64,000 bases of DNA. It comes from Betaproteobacteria bacterium. GTDB taxonomy: Bacteria > Pseudomonadota > Gammaproteobacteria > Burkholderiales > Casimicrobiaceae. This document shows positions 41,898-51,122 of this stretch, in pieces (the first letter of the stretch is position 1; each line of letters starts with the position of its first letter). The translations under genes and the position numbers were made by a program. The notes beneath the pieces were generated by a model. It was not told the DNA's origin and made no database searches. It saw only the letters and a list, made by a program, of their open reading frames with translations. The stretch lies in the NCBI GenBank assembly GCA_013298695.1, contig JAAFIS010000003.1:248001-312000 (forward strand). The letters run 5' to 3'.

Positions 41898-44105
41898 TCA
41901 GACTTTGAAGCCCGCCACCGACGAGCGCAGCGATTGCGACAAGCGAGCAAGTTCTTCAATGGAGACGTTTGTTTGTTGGGTACCACGCGACGTTTCCTCC
42001 GTCACCGCAAGAATGTCTTGCATGCCGCGCGTCACTTCAGACACCGACTGCGACTGAGTTTGCGTTTGCGCGGAAATGTTGCCCACGATGCCTGCGAGGT
42101 CGCGTGAAACGCGGTTAATTTCGGACAGCGCTTGACCAGCGGCATCAGACAGGCGTGTTCCCTCGACCACGCCCTGCGTCGTTTTTTCCATGGCATTAAC
42201 GGCGTCTTGCGTATCCGCTTGAATCGCGCGCACCAAGGCTTCGATCTGTTTGGTTGCTTCAGCGGAGCGTTCAGCGAGTCGCTGAACCTCTTCTGCAACC
42301 ACTGTAAATCCACGACCCGCTTCACCGGCGGACGCCGCTTGAATTGCAGCGTTTAGAGCAAGCACGTTCGTTTGCTCGGTAATGTCAGAAATCAGCTCAA
42401 CGATCTCACCAATCTCTTGTGACGATTCACCGAGACGCTTGATTCGCTTCGACGATTCTTGAATCTGCGCGCGAATTTCATTCATACCTGCGATTTGGTT
42501 TTGCACCGCAGTGGCGCCCTGCTCAGAGGCCGACAACGATTGTTGCGCCACGCGTGCGCCCTGCGCCGCAGATGCCGAAACGTCGTTAATCGATTGCGCC
42601 ATTTGAAGCACCAACGCCGAGGCTTTTTGAATCTCAGAAGACTGACGCTGCGACGCTTGGTACAAGCGCTGCGAAATCGACTGCGCGGTTTGCGTTGCGC
42701 TAGTAACGTCGGTTGTCGTCGAGTTAATGTCGGTAACCACCTTACGCAACTCGTCGACCGTGAAGTTGATCGAGTCGGCAATTGCACCCGTCACGTCTTC
42801 GGTCACCGAGGCATGCACAGTAAGGTCACCGTCAGCCAAGGTGCCCATCTCGTTGAGCAAGCGCAAAATAGCTTCTTGGTTACGCTGGTTTTCCACCTCA
42901 ATTTCCGAGGCACGAGCACGCGCTTCGTTCAAGTACAAGTAAGCCAACAGCGCTGCGAACAACAGAGCCAACACGAGGAATACACCCGCAAGAATCAGCG
43001 CAAAGTTGCTCGTGTTGCCGGTGCCCTGATAGGTCTCGGTGAGCTTCTGCGCGTCGGCCATCAGTGGCTCCGCTTCTTGAGCAATCACTTTCGCAGCTTG
43101 TTTGCCCGATAACAAACGCGGCATCGCGCGGAGCACTTCAACCAGGCGCTTTTCAGTTTCCTGGAAACGCGTCCCAATCTCAGCGAGTGTTTGCTTAGTT
43201 TCTGCGTCACGAACCGGGTTCACACGCAACGTCTCGCTGCCCTGTGACAGCCCGTTTACGATGTCACGGAAAGTCGCGGTGTCTTTCCCGAGCAGGAATG
43301 CGACGTCTGAATCCACTTCATCGCCAATCAGCGCGTTAGCATTTTTTGCAATCCGCTGAGTCAACATCACAAGGTTGTTCGACAGTGCGCTCTCGCGACT
43401 ACCGGCACCCGAGAGTTGCGTTGCAAGCTGCTCGGTGAGCTCCAACAAACCCTGGTTACCCGCGTTCACGTTGGATACAGCGGCCGACAGCGAGGTCAGG
43501 ATGCCGCGCGACGCCATCAGCTCTTCGACTTTGGGCTCAAGCGCCGTCCAGCGTTTTTCCAAGGTCGTCGCGGCAGAGGAAACGCTTGGCGATTGTGGCT
43601 CGGAGAGCGAGACGTTGTTGTACACACCGCCGCGCGTCAGTGCCGAAAGGTTAGCTTTGAATCTATCGCGACTGTTAGACAAAATGTCGAACGCTTGACC
43701 CACGCCCATTTCCGACTGCGCGCTACCGCGAGCGAGGCGCTGCGCGAGCATTTGCATTTCACCGGCAGCGGCAATCTGCGCACCATTACGGCGTGCTTCA
43801 AGCGCGTAGAGCCCGAAGAAAATCGCCATCAGCACAAAGGAAATAGCGAGCAGCGATGCGATCAACTGGAACTGCTTCGCCGCTGGCCAATGACCAATCA
43901 GCGGCAAGCGCTTCGCGCCCGTATTGCCGCGTGAAGCAGACCTTAGCTGCTCGACGACTGATCCGGTGTTGTCGTTGTTAGCGTACCCCGCCGCCGACAT
44001 GATTGCCGTGTCGGTGGCGATAGGCGTCGCGATGACAGTGGGGACAGAGACAGACGGTTGTGCCTTGTCGCCAAAGAGTTTTCCTAACTTCAATTTCATA
44101 CTCAA
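41898..44105 (-). CDS. pilJ: PilJ methyl-accepting chemotaxis protein of the Pil-Chp system
   Basis: 735 residues; ATG at 44099 is an alternative start. A first membrane helix near residue 78-100 ([24 protein letters not shown]) is followed by a periplasmic PilJ domain ([12 protein letters not shown]... and [19 protein letters not shown]). A second helix lies near 370-395 ([25 protein letters not shown]), then HAMP-like and the cytoplasmic signalling coiled coil. The hairpin tip reads [29 protein letters not shown] with [13 protein letters not shown]. It senses pilus state or surface contact and drives ChpA through PilI. The gene is 53 bp upstream of chpA. Confidence 0.96.
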   Translation of the reverse strand: MSMKLKLGKLFGDKAQPSVSVPTVIATPIATDTAIMSAAGYANNDNTGSVVEQLRSASRGNTGAKRLPLIGHWPAAKQFQLIASLLAISFVLMAIFFGLYALEARRNGAQIAAAGEMQMLAQRLARGSAQSEMGVGQAFDILSNSRDRFKANLSALTRGGVYNNVSLSEPQSPSVSSAATTLEKRWTALEPKVEELMASRGILTSLSAAVSNVNAGNQGLLELTEQLATQLSGAGSRESALSNNLVMLTQRIAKNANALIGDEVDSDVAFLLGKDTATFRDIVNGLSQGSETLRVNPVRDAETKQTLAEIGTRFQETEKRLVEVLRAMPRLLSGKQAAKVIAQEAEPLMADAQKLTETYQGTGNTSNFALILAGVFLVLALLFAALLAYLYLNEARARASEIEVENQRNQEAILRLLNEMGTLADGDLTVHASVTEDVTGAIADSINFTVDELRKVVTDINSTTTDVTSATQTAQSISQRLYQASQRQSSEIQKASALVLQMAQSINDVSASAAQGARVAQQSLSASEQGATAVQNQIAGMNEIRAQIQESSKRIKRLGESSQEIGEIVELISDITEQTNVLALNAAIQAASAGEAGRGFTVVAEEVQRLAERSAEATKQIEALVRAIQADTQDAVNAMEKTTQGVVEGTRLSDAAGQALSEINRVSRDLAGIVGNISAQTQTQSQSVSEVTRGMQDILAVTEETSRGTQQTNVSIEELARLSQSLRSSVAGFKV

Positions 44106-44123
44106 TCCTTAACTGAAAGGCGG

Positions 44124-44639
44124 CTATACCACTTGCAAAAATTCTTGTTGTTCAACGAGCTTGCTGAGATCGGCCTCACGCCAAACGATGCCATCAGCAT
44201 CGGTTAGCCGCGCCTTCTCCCACGCAGCGAGCTCGACCTCCGGCTGCGGTTTCATTGAATCGAGCAGACGTAATCCCACCACTCGATCCACCATCACTGC
44301 GGTGCGCAGACGCGCGAGGCGCTGCCCTAACAAAACGACTCGGGTTGCGGCAGTCATTGCGCTGCGGCGACTGCCTTGCATCCAGGCAGACAAATCACTC
44401 ACCGCGTACAGTGTTCCGCGCACGTTAGCGATACCCAAAAACCAGCTTTTGGCGAAAGGTACCGGGCTAAATTGGTTAATCTGCGCGACCTCCGCAATAT
44501 CGCCGAGGTCTAGCAGCAAGTTGTGTTCCGCAACGCGAACAGCCAAACGCGATTCCCGCTTCGGCTGAGCCGCAGCAAGCCGCAAGCGCTGCCCCAGCGC
44601 TTCTTGAAAACTAACTAATCGATTTTTGTCTCGTGCCAT
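44124..44639 (-). CDS. pilI: PilI, CheW-like adaptor
   Basis: 171 residues with one CheW domain: RLAVRVAEHNLLLDLGDIAEVAQINQFSPVPFAKSWFLGIANVRGTLYAVSDLSAWM, then GQRLARLRTAVMVDRVVGLRLL. It couples the receptor PilJ to the kinase ChpA in the cytoplasm. It lies between pilH and pilJ with short gaps, as in other beta- and gammaproteobacteria. Confidence 0.93.
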   Translation of the reverse strand: MARDKNRLVSFQEALGQRLRLAAAQPKRESRLAVRVAEHNLLLDLGDIAEVAQINQFSPVPFAKSWFLGIANVRGTLYAVSDLSAWMQGSRRSAMTAATRVVLLGQRLARLRTAVMVDRVVGLRLLDSMKPQPEVELAAWEKARLTDADGIVWREADLSKLVEQQEFLQVV

Positions 44640-44701
44640 GGATCCCCCACGATGTTTTGGCTACACGCGTTTCAGGTCTTCGTTACGCTGTTATTCGTAG
44701 G

Positions 44702-45067
44702 TCAACTTAGCTTTGAAATTTTGTCAAGCAACTCGGCGGCGACCACGGGTTTGACGACGTAATCGCGAGCGCCTTGGCGCATGCCCCAAATTTTGTCGGT
44801 TTCTTGGCTCTTGGTCGTGCAAATAATGACCGGTATGTGTTTTGTTGCCGCATCTTTCGCGATCTGGCGTGTTGCCTGAAAGCCGTTCAACCCCGGCATC
44901 ACGACGTCCATCAAGATCAAATCGGGCAGCAGCGCTTTAGACAGCGAGACGGCTTGTTCACCGCTATCACACTGACTGACTTGAAAGCCAGCGCCCATCA
45001 GCACTTCAGACAAATAGTGGCGTTCGGTCGGGGAGTCGTCAACGACGAGAATGTTTTTGATAGCCAT
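44702..45067 (-). CDS. pilH: PilH response regulator
   Basis: 121 residues from ATG at 45067, seven bases after the pilG stop; a TTG at 45082 would overlap pilG. Single receiver domain: ILVVDDSPTERHYLSEVL with the acidic pair, phospho-acceptor Asp in LILMDVVMPGLNGFQATRQI, CTTKSQETDKIWGMRQGARDYVVKPV with the conserved Lys. No output domain. It is thought to oppose or buffer PilG signalling in pilus retraction control. Confidence 0.95.
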   Translation of the reverse strand: MAIKNILVVDDSPTERHYLSEVLMGAGFQVSQCDSGEQAVSLSKALLPDLILMDVVMPGLNGFQATRQIAKDAATKHIPVIICTTKSQETDKIWGMRQGARDYVVKPVVAAELLDKISKLS

Positions 45068-45074
45068 ACTGAGA

Positions 45075-45497
45075 TTAAGCAATAGGTTTGGACGAATGTA
45101 CGAAGTCGTTTACGGCACCGATCAACGTGTCTTTGGTGAAGGGCTTGGTCAGATATTGGTCGGAGCCAACCATGCGGCCGCGCGCGCGATCAAACAATCC
45201 GTCTTTCGATGACAGCATTACCACCGGCGTTGTGCGGAATTTCGCATGCTTTTTGATCAGCGAACAGGTGAGATAGCCGTCGAGCCGCGGCATCATGATG
45301 TCAACAAAAATAACGTCGGGCTGGTGATCAGCGATCTTAGCGAGCGCATCAAACCCGTCCTCAGCAAGCACAACCTGATAGCCAGCTTGCAACAAAAAAA
45401 TCTCGGCGCTACGGCGAATGGTATTGCTGTCGTCGATCACCATCACTTTGGTGGTCGCGTTGCCATTTGCTGCAGACGCCTGCGGGTCATTGGACAT
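45075..45497 (-). CDS. pilG: PilG response regulator
   Basis: 140 residues. A single receiver domain: VMVIDDSNTIRRSAEIFLLQAGYQV, phospho-acceptor Asp in VIFVDIMMPRLDGYLTCSLIKKH, and VVMLSSKDGLFDRARGRMVGSDQYLTKPF. The CSLIKKH and DGLFDRARGRMVGS segments are typical of PilG rather than PilH. It is the main output of the Pil-Chp pathway and promotes pilus extension. First gene of the leftward cluster. Confidence 0.96.
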   Translation of the reverse strand: MSNDPQASAANGNATTKVMVIDDSNTIRRSAEIFLLQAGYQVVLAEDGFDALAKIADHQPDVIFVDIMMPRLDGYLTCSLIKKHAKFRTTPVVMLSSKDGLFDRARGRMVGSDQYLTKPFTKDTLIGAVNDFVHSSKPIA

Positions 45498-45626
45498 AGA
45501 TATTTGCCAAGAATATCGATAGAAGGCAGTAGTGTGCCACGTCGATGCCCCTCGGCCCTCATTAAGTTGCTCTACAAATCAATACTTTAGCGCTCATGTG
45601 GACTTGCCGCAACGTGACGGATTTCG

Positions 45627-47195
45627 TCAATGTGACGCACCGCGTAGCTTTTGCGCGTTCGTCGTGCGGCCTCGCCCCAAGAACCGAAGGTACGCCACGT
45701 TTTGTGTTTCCTCTACCCAACCATATTGCTGCGCCGCAAGCTTGCCTAAAAACACATCCAGCGCTTGCTGTTCGGCAGGCGGGGCGTGAATTCCAGCGAG
45801 AACTCGCCCCACGTCCGAGCCATGATTTCGATAGTGAAACAACGTGATGTTCCATCCGTGATTCATCGTACGCAAGAAATCGACCAGCGCGCCCGGACGC
45901 TCGGGAAAATCAAAGCGAAAAATTCGTTCACCCTCAACGCCCGCCGCATGTCCGCCTACCAAATGTCGAATATGTAGCTTAGCGGTCTCGTTATCCGATA
46001 AATCGTCGGTTTGCAGGCCATTTGCTTGAAACTCGACCGCGAGCACGGCGGCTTCGTCGCGGTTGGCGACTTCAACACCCACGAAGATATGCGCCTCACT
46101 ACCCGCGGCGTAGCGATAGTTAAACTCGGTGACCGCGCGTTTTCCGACTAACTCACAGAATTTTAGAAAACTCCCGGGCGCTTCTGGAATCGTTACCGAA
46201 TAAATGGCCTCGCGCGCCTCGCCAAGCACCGCGCGCTCAGTGACAAAGCGAAGCCGGTCGAAATTCATATTCGCACCACAGGCGACCGCGGCAAAGGTTT
46301 GTCCGCGTACGTTCCGCTGCGCCACATATTTTTTCAAGCCCGCGATCGAAATAGCACCAGCGGGTTCCAAAACACAACGGCAGTCGACGTACGCATCTTT
46401 GATCGCAGCGCAAATCTCGTCGGTGGTCACGGTAATGGTTTCGTCCACCACTTCTCGGCAGAGCCGCAGCGTTTCCTCGCCTACTTGCTTCACGGCGACA
46501 CCGTCGGCGAACAACCCGACCGTTGGCAGCTCAACGCGTAAGCCCGTAGACAGCGATTGAATCATCGCGTCGGAATCCTCGGATTGCACGGCGATGATGC
46601 GTATTTCAGGCCGAACCGCTTTGACATAAGACCCAATGCCGGCGATCAGCCCGCCGCCGCCTACCGCCACAAAGATCGCGTCAATCGTTCCGTGATGCTG
46701 GCGCAAGATCTCCATTCCAATCGTGCCTTGGCCGGCGATCACGTCCGGATCGTCATACGGATGCACAAAGCTCTTTTGCTCATCTTGCGCGAGTTTCACC
46801 GCGTGCGCATAGGAATCAGAGTACGACTCACCGTGCAGCACCACCTCCGCGCCGCGCGCGCGAACGGCGTTTACCTTGATCGACGGCGTCGTGCGCGGCA
46901 TCACGATGGTGGCTTTGCAACCCAACTTTTGCGCCGCCAGCGCCACACCTTGCGCGTGGTTTCCGCTGCTGGCGGCCACGACGCCTCGTGCGAGCTGCGT
47001 TTGGCTTAAGTGCGCCATCTTGTTGTACGCACCGCGCAGTTTGAACGAAAAAACGGGTTGCTCGTCTTCGCGTTTAATGAGGACTTGATTGCCCAGCCTT
47101 TGTGAGAGCGCAGGCGCCGGTGAGAGCGATGTTTCAATCGCGACGTCATAGACGCGAGCGTTCAGAATTCGTTTTAGATAGTCCACAGCGGGCAT
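45627..47195 (-). CDS. ilvA: threonine ammonia-lyase, biosynthetic
   Basis: 522 residues. The PLP lysine is in FSFKLRGAYNKM near residue 52; the substrate loop is AASSGNHAQGVALAA and the phosphate-binding glycines are VAVGGGGLIAGI. The C-terminal third holds two ACT-like regulatory domains (EAIYSVTIPEAPGSFLKFCEL and ERIFRFDFPERPGALVDFLRTM), so isoleucine feedback is expected. It makes 2-oxobutanoate from threonine, the first step to isoleucine. It is divergent from rpiA. Confidence 0.97.
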   Translation of the reverse strand: MPAVDYLKRILNARVYDVAIETSLSPAPALSQRLGNQVLIKREDEQPVFSFKLRGAYNKMAHLSQTQLARGVVAASSGNHAQGVALAAQKLGCKATIVMPRTTPSIKVNAVRARGAEVVLHGESYSDSYAHAVKLAQDEQKSFVHPYDDPDVIAGQGTIGMEILRQHHGTIDAIFVAVGGGGLIAGIGSYVKAVRPEIRIIAVQSEDSDAMIQSLSTGLRVELPTVGLFADGVAVKQVGEETLRLCREVVDETITVTTDEICAAIKDAYVDCRCVLEPAGAISIAGLKKYVAQRNVRGQTFAAVACGANMNFDRLRFVTERAVLGEAREAIYSVTIPEAPGSFLKFCELVGKRAVTEFNYRYAAGSEAHIFVGVEVANRDEAAVLAVEFQANGLQTDDLSDNETAKLHIRHLVGGHAAGVEGERIFRFDFPERPGALVDFLRTMNHGWNITLFHYRNHGSDVGRVLAGIHAPPAEQQALDVFLGKLAAQQYGWVEETQNVAYLRFLGRGRTTNAQKLRGASH

Positions 47196-47347
47196 GTTTT
47201 TTCGTCAGAGGCAGCACGGCGCGCGCTGCGACCGTATATTTCTACATTCTATGAGCGGCGCTCACCCTGCGTTTCAGCGTGCGCGCTCCGCTCGTCCCAA
47301 CTCATTCGCGAAAGAAACATTTGAGCGCCACCCCAGACCAGAAAACC

Positions 47348-48007
47348 ATGCAAAAGCGAGCAGCTGCGGAGCGCGCGGTTTCGCTCGTCAATTTCGATCA
47401 AATCATCGGTATCGGCAGCGGCAGCACCGTCGCCGAGTTCATTCGCTTGCTTGCGCCTCATGCCGCGCGGATTCCCGGCGTTGTGGTTGCGTCCAAGGCC
47501 AGCGAAGCCATTGCAGTGGAATCGGGATTGCGGGTTGTAGAGCTCAATGATGTTGCGCCGCCGGAAACCTATTTCGACGGCGCCGACGAGATCGAGCCCG
47601 GTTTTGCGATGATCAAAGGCGGCGGCGCAGCGCTGACTCGCGAAAAAATCATTGCGAGCGCCAGCAAGCGGTTTGTTTGCATGGTTGACGAAAGCAAACT
47701 GGTCGCCGCGCTGGGTGCGTTCCCGCTGCCCGTTGAGGTGATCCCGATGGCGAGAACCTTTGTTTCTCACCAATTGCAACTTTTGGGCGGAACGCCCGAT
47801 TTACGTGGGGCAGCGAGCACAGATAACGGCAACATTCTTATTGATGTTTCTGGACTGAAACTTCTTGATCCTAAAGGATTCGAGGATAAAGTTAATTCGA
47901 TTCCAGGCGTTGTCTGCAACGGAATTTTTGCTCACCGTCGCGCTGACGAGCTCATCATTGCTGGAGAATCGGTGCGGCATCTGACCCAACCGCAAGCGAT
48001 GTGGTGA
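47348..48007 (+). CDS. rpiA: ribose-5-phosphate isomerase A
   Basis: 219 residues from ATG at 47348, the exact length of E. coli RpiA; the longer frame from 47279 is not conserved. Marks: IIGIGSGSTVAEFI, VVASKASEAIAVESG, YFDGADEIEPGFAMIKGGGAALTREKIIAS and the C-terminal GVVCNGIFAHRRADELIIAG. It interconverts ribose 5-phosphate and ribulose 5-phosphate in the pentose phosphate pathway. Monocistronic, divergent from ilvA and convergent with dnaQ. Confidence 0.97.
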   Translation: MQKRAAAERAVSLVNFDQIIGIGSGSTVAEFIRLLAPHAARIPGVVVASKASEAIAVESGLRVVELNDVAPPETYFDGADEIEPGFAMIKGGGAALTREKIIASASKRFVCMVDESKLVAALGAFPLPVEVIPMARTFVSHQLQLLGGTPDLRGAASTDNGNILIDVSGLKLLDPKGFEDKVNSIPGVVCNGIFAHRRADELIIAGESVRHLTQPQAMW

Positions 48008-48072
48008 ACAGATGACCTATGCGTAGCTTGATTTAACCAACAAGTGAGCGTTTGCTCACTGCGCGCTGAGCA

Positions 48073-48795
48073 CTACGCCCAATGCCTGCCTTCGTTTTCC
48101 GGTGCGCCCGCTTTTTCGCCAAACACGTAGGCGCGGTGCGCGGCGACGTAATGGTCATCGAGCGGCACTGCGAGCATCTCGCTCGCCGACGCAGCGATTT
48201 GAGCGCCTGATTCCAACGTCCAATTGCCTTGGGCGGTGCTGTCAGTTTCGATGGAAATCGAGCTTTGTTCTCGTGTGAGCGCAAAGTAGACCTCACCGAG
48301 CAACCGCGCGTCGAGGAGTGCGCCGTGAAAATTGCGCGATGCGTTGTCTACACCGAACCGCTCACAAAGCGCGTCAAGCGAATTGCGTTTGCCTGGAAAC
48401 TTCGCCCGCGCCAGCGCCAGCGAGTCGACCACCGCGCTTCGATCTTCTAAGAACGATGCTTTCTTTCGAATCAAGCCGAATTCAGCTTCTAAGAAGCCGA
48501 GGTCGAAAGCGGCGTTGTGAATGATGATCGTCGCGTTCGCAAGGAACGCGGAGAGCTCTGCGGCTACGTCTGCAAAGCGAGCTTTGTCCGCGAGGAATTC
48601 GCTGGTGATGCCGTGCACGGCAACCGCACCGGCGTCGATTTCGCGGTCGGGGTTCAAATAGCGGTGGAAATTGTTGCCGGTGAGGCGCCGGTCAACGGCC
48701 TCAACCGCGCCAACTTCGATGATCCGATGCCCGAGCTTTGGGTCAAGCCCGGTCGTTTCAGTGTCGAGAAAAACCAAACGTTCAGGTTGAGCCAT
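48073..48795 (-). CDS. dnaQ: DNA polymerase III epsilon subunit (3'-5' exonuclease)
   Basis: 240 residues. The DEDDh exonuclease motifs are visible: VFLDTETTGLD (ExoI), IIIHNAAFDLGFLEAEF (ExoII) and HGALLDARLLGEVYF (ExoIII with the catalytic His). It proofreads replication within the Pol III core. The start lies inside the end of the upstream PP2C phosphatase gene (14-base overlap), so its expression is coupled to a Ser/Thr kinase-phosphatase pair, which is unusual for a replication gene. Confidence 0.96.
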   Translation of the reverse strand: MAQPERLVFLDTETTGLDPKLGHRIIEVGAVEAVDRRLTGNNFHRYLNPDREIDAGAVAVHGITSEFLADKARFADVAAELSAFLANATIIIHNAAFDLGFLEAEFGLIRKKASFLEDRSAVVDSLALARAKFPGKRNSLDALCERFGVDNASRNFHGALLDARLLGEVYFALTREQSSISIETDSTAQGNWTLESGAQIAASASEMLAVPLDDHYVAAHRAYVFGEKAGAPENEGRHWA

Positions 48796-49708
48796 GTCGC
48801 TTCAAAGTTTCGGTGATCTCCTGAACCGCCAATTCGATTTCCGCTTCCGATAGTGCGGGGCGACCGGTATTCGGCTCGGCCATCGTGACCGTACGATCCA
48901 TTTGCGTGCTGAATTCACCCAGTGCGAGGGTCGAGGTTTGCGTGGTGATCCCTTCGCTCCATGCCGCCATCGCGCCCGCCCATTTCAACGCGATCACGCT
49001 CAAGTTGTCACAGTCGAGACCGTTGCGCCGTTCAGCCTCATTGAGCAACGCGCTTGCGTTTTGCTGCACGCCGCCAGTCGAAAAAGCGTCCGCGAACTCC
49101 TGATCGGAGTACGCGCTCCACATACCATCGGTGCACAACACCAAGGTGTCATCGTTGTGCAGCGGAAAACGTGGCGAGAAGTCGACGTTTGGCTCGAACT
49201 GACCGCCTAAGCACGAAAACACCTTGTTTCGATCAGGATGTTTATTGGCTTCTTCCGCTGTAATTACGCCGTTATCGATCAAATACTGTACTTTTGAATG
49301 ATCGCGGGTGCGTGTAATCGCTTTGCCGTTCCTAATCATGTAGAGCCGTGAGTCTCCCGCATGAGCCCAATAGGCGGCGTCGTCTTGAATGATGCAGGCC
49401 ACGCAGGTCGTGCGCGGCGTATCGACCATGCGAAAGCGCTCGGCGTAATCGCCCAGTGCCTCGTGTGCCGCGTTAATCGCGCGCTGCAAAAAAAGCACGG
49501 GCGACGAAAGAATGGGTTTCGCTTCAGCCTCGAAGCGCTCGATAATGAGCCGCACTACGATGTGCGCTGCGATCTCGCCGCCGACGTGTCCGCCCATGCC
49601 GTCAGCTACGACCAAGCAAAGCGCGTCGCGCGTGTAGACGTAACCCAGGCGGTCTTGATTGACTTTCCTCGCGCCGCGGCGGGTTTCCTGAAAGATAGAA
49701 AATTCCAT
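48782..49708 (-). CDS. PP2C-family protein serine/threonine phosphatase
   Basis: 308 residues. Metal-binding aspartates appear in NQDRLG, VVADGMGGHVGGEIAA and the later LVLCTDGMWSAYSD and CDNLSVIAL motifs; AHAGDSRLYMIRNG is the family core. It removes phosphate from Ser/Thr residues and is Mn/Mg dependent. The C-terminal 60 residues beyond the domain are extra and acidic. It lies 24 bp downstream of a Ser/Thr kinase gene, so the two form a reversible phosphorylation pair; dnaQ overlaps its end. Confidence 0.94.
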   Translation of the reverse strand: MEFSIFQETRRGARKVNQDRLGYVYTRDALCLVVADGMGGHVGGEIAAHIVVRLIIERFEAEAKPILSSPVLFLQRAINAAHEALGDYAERFRMVDTPRTTCVACIIQDDAAYWAHAGDSRLYMIRNGKAITRTRDHSKVQYLIDNGVITAEEANKHPDRNKVFSCLGGQFEPNVDFSPRFPLHNDDTLVLCTDGMWSAYSDQEFADAFSTGGVQQNASALLNEAERRNGLDCDNLSVIALKWAGAMAAWSEGITTQTSTLALGEFSTQMDRTVTMAEPNTGRPALSEAEIELAVQEITETLKRHGST

Positions 49709-49731
49709 TCGATCCTATCGAGCGGCACCGC

Positions 49732-50679
49732 TTAGCGGGCTCGCTTCTGCTTTTTCCAATAGCGCTGCAGTTTCTCCATCAGCGTCAATTCGCGCTTCGG
49801 AATGTCATCTGTCAGCAACTTTTGAACCTGCATCACCGATTGCGGCCGCTGCAGCGAATCGAGCTTTAAGCATTGGTCAACGAGATCGAGCAGATTGTCG
49901 GAATATTTTCCGCCCCATAACTTCTTTGCGAGCACATAGTGTTCGTCTTTAACGCGGCTGTCTGCGGCTTGCGGGGCAAATGCAGCGAAACACGCAAACA
50001 ACGACGCTCCAACGCCATAGAGATCGGTCCATGGCCCTAAACGATCAGAATCGCCTTCACGATACTGCTCAGGCGCTGCGAAGCCCGGCGTGTACATCGG
50101 TGTGACCTTGCTGCCGCGGGTCGTCAGTACCTGACGCGCAGCGCCAAAATCCAGCAGCACCGGTGAACCGTCAGTACGGATGTAGATGTTGGCCGGCTTG
50201 ATGTCTAAATGGAGCAAACGTCGCGAGTGAACCTCGCGAAGACCGTTCAACAGGCGCGAAAACACGTGACGGATGAGCCCCTCGGGCAGCATGCCTTGGT
50301 TGCCTTGGATGTATTGCTGCAGGGTGCGCCCGCGCTCGTACTTCATCACCATGTAAACCGTTTCGTTCGCTCTGAAGAAATTCAGCACGCGAACGACGTT
50401 AGGGTGATTGATCGACGCCAGTGATTTGCCTTCGTCGAAAAAACATTTCATGCCGAAACGAAACGAATCGAGATTCTCGATCGAGCTGGCGTGAACCCGC
50501 GAGCCCTCGGTGCGCAGTACGAGCCCGCTTGGAAGATATTCCTTGATGGCTACAACCTGCCCGTTATCGTCGACAGCACGATAGACAATCGAAAAGCCGC
50601 CGCGACTGATCGCGCGGTCAATTCGGTAGTTTTGCAAGCGATAGCCCTGCGGCAGCGCGCGATTTGCGACAGCGGACAT
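49732..50679 (-). CDS. serine/threonine protein kinase (Hanks type)
   Basis: 315 residues. Kinase motifs in order: glycine loop AISRGGFSIVYRA, Lys in VAIKEYLPS, catalytic loop LLHLDIKPANIYI (HLD in place of HRD), DFGAAR, and activation segment TPGFAAPEQY. A C-terminal basic tail (QRYWKKQKRAR) follows, and no transmembrane helix is present, so it is soluble. The type resembles kinases linked to PP2C phosphatases in type VI secretion or stress operons, but no secretion genes are in the window. It heads the operon kinase-PP2C-dnaQ. Confidence 0.93.
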   Translation of the reverse strand: MSAVANRALPQGYRLQNYRIDRAISRGGFSIVYRAVDDNGQVVAIKEYLPSGLVLRTEGSRVHASSIENLDSFRFGMKCFFDEGKSLASINHPNVVRVLNFFRANETVYMVMKYERGRTLQQYIQGNQGMLPEGLIRHVFSRLLNGLREVHSRRLLHLDIKPANIYIRTDGSPVLLDFGAARQVLTTRGSKVTPMYTPGFAAPEQYREGDSDRLGPWTDLYGVGASLFACFAAFAPQAADSRVKDEHYVLAKKLWGGKYSDNLLDLVDQCLKLDSLQRPQSVMQVQKLLTDDIPKRELTLMEKLQRYWKKQKRAR

Positions 50680-50899
50680 AACCTCGTGACGTTTTCTTCT
50701 AAAAAGTAAGACTTGGCGCGATGCCAGTGGCTCCCGGCCTCATGCTGGCATCATAGCAGCGCGGTAAAATCACGTGTAGAGCAATTGCGCTTTCCGAACC
50801 TTGATAGCAAGCGCCTCCGCCGCGTGATCGCCGATCACGTACTATTGGCCTATCCGACGCGCTGGCAACTGCCATGCCGTAAACACACTGGAGTCCTCC

Positions 50900-51109
50900 G
50901 TGGCACGCATTACCGTTGAAGATTGTTTGGTTCACATCGATAACCGCTTCGAGCTCGCGCTTGCCGCCGCTACGCGCGCGCGGCAGCTCGCTTCGGGGCA
51001 TCAGCCGCTGATCGCTGCGTCGAAAAAAGATAAGCCTGTGGTTATTGCTCTTCGCGAAATTGCCGAGCAACGCATCGACCGCAGCCTTCTGCGTCGCGTA
51101 GGACTATAG
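50900..51109 (+). CDS. rpoZ: DNA-directed RNA polymerase omega subunit
   Basis: 69 residues. [20 protein letters not shown] then AATRARQL and [15 protein letters not shown] are the omega core. It helps assemble RNA polymerase and forms part of a ppGpp site in proteobacteria. gmk, its usual upstream neighbour, is absent here; the upstream gene is the divergent kinase. The SpoT-like gene follows 13 bases later, so the pair is probably cotranscribed. Confidence 0.96.
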   Translation: MARITVEDCLVHIDNRFELALAAATRARQLASGHQPLIAASKKDKPVVIALREIAEQRIDRSLLRRVGL

Positions 51110-51122
51110 CCACCCGTATGCA

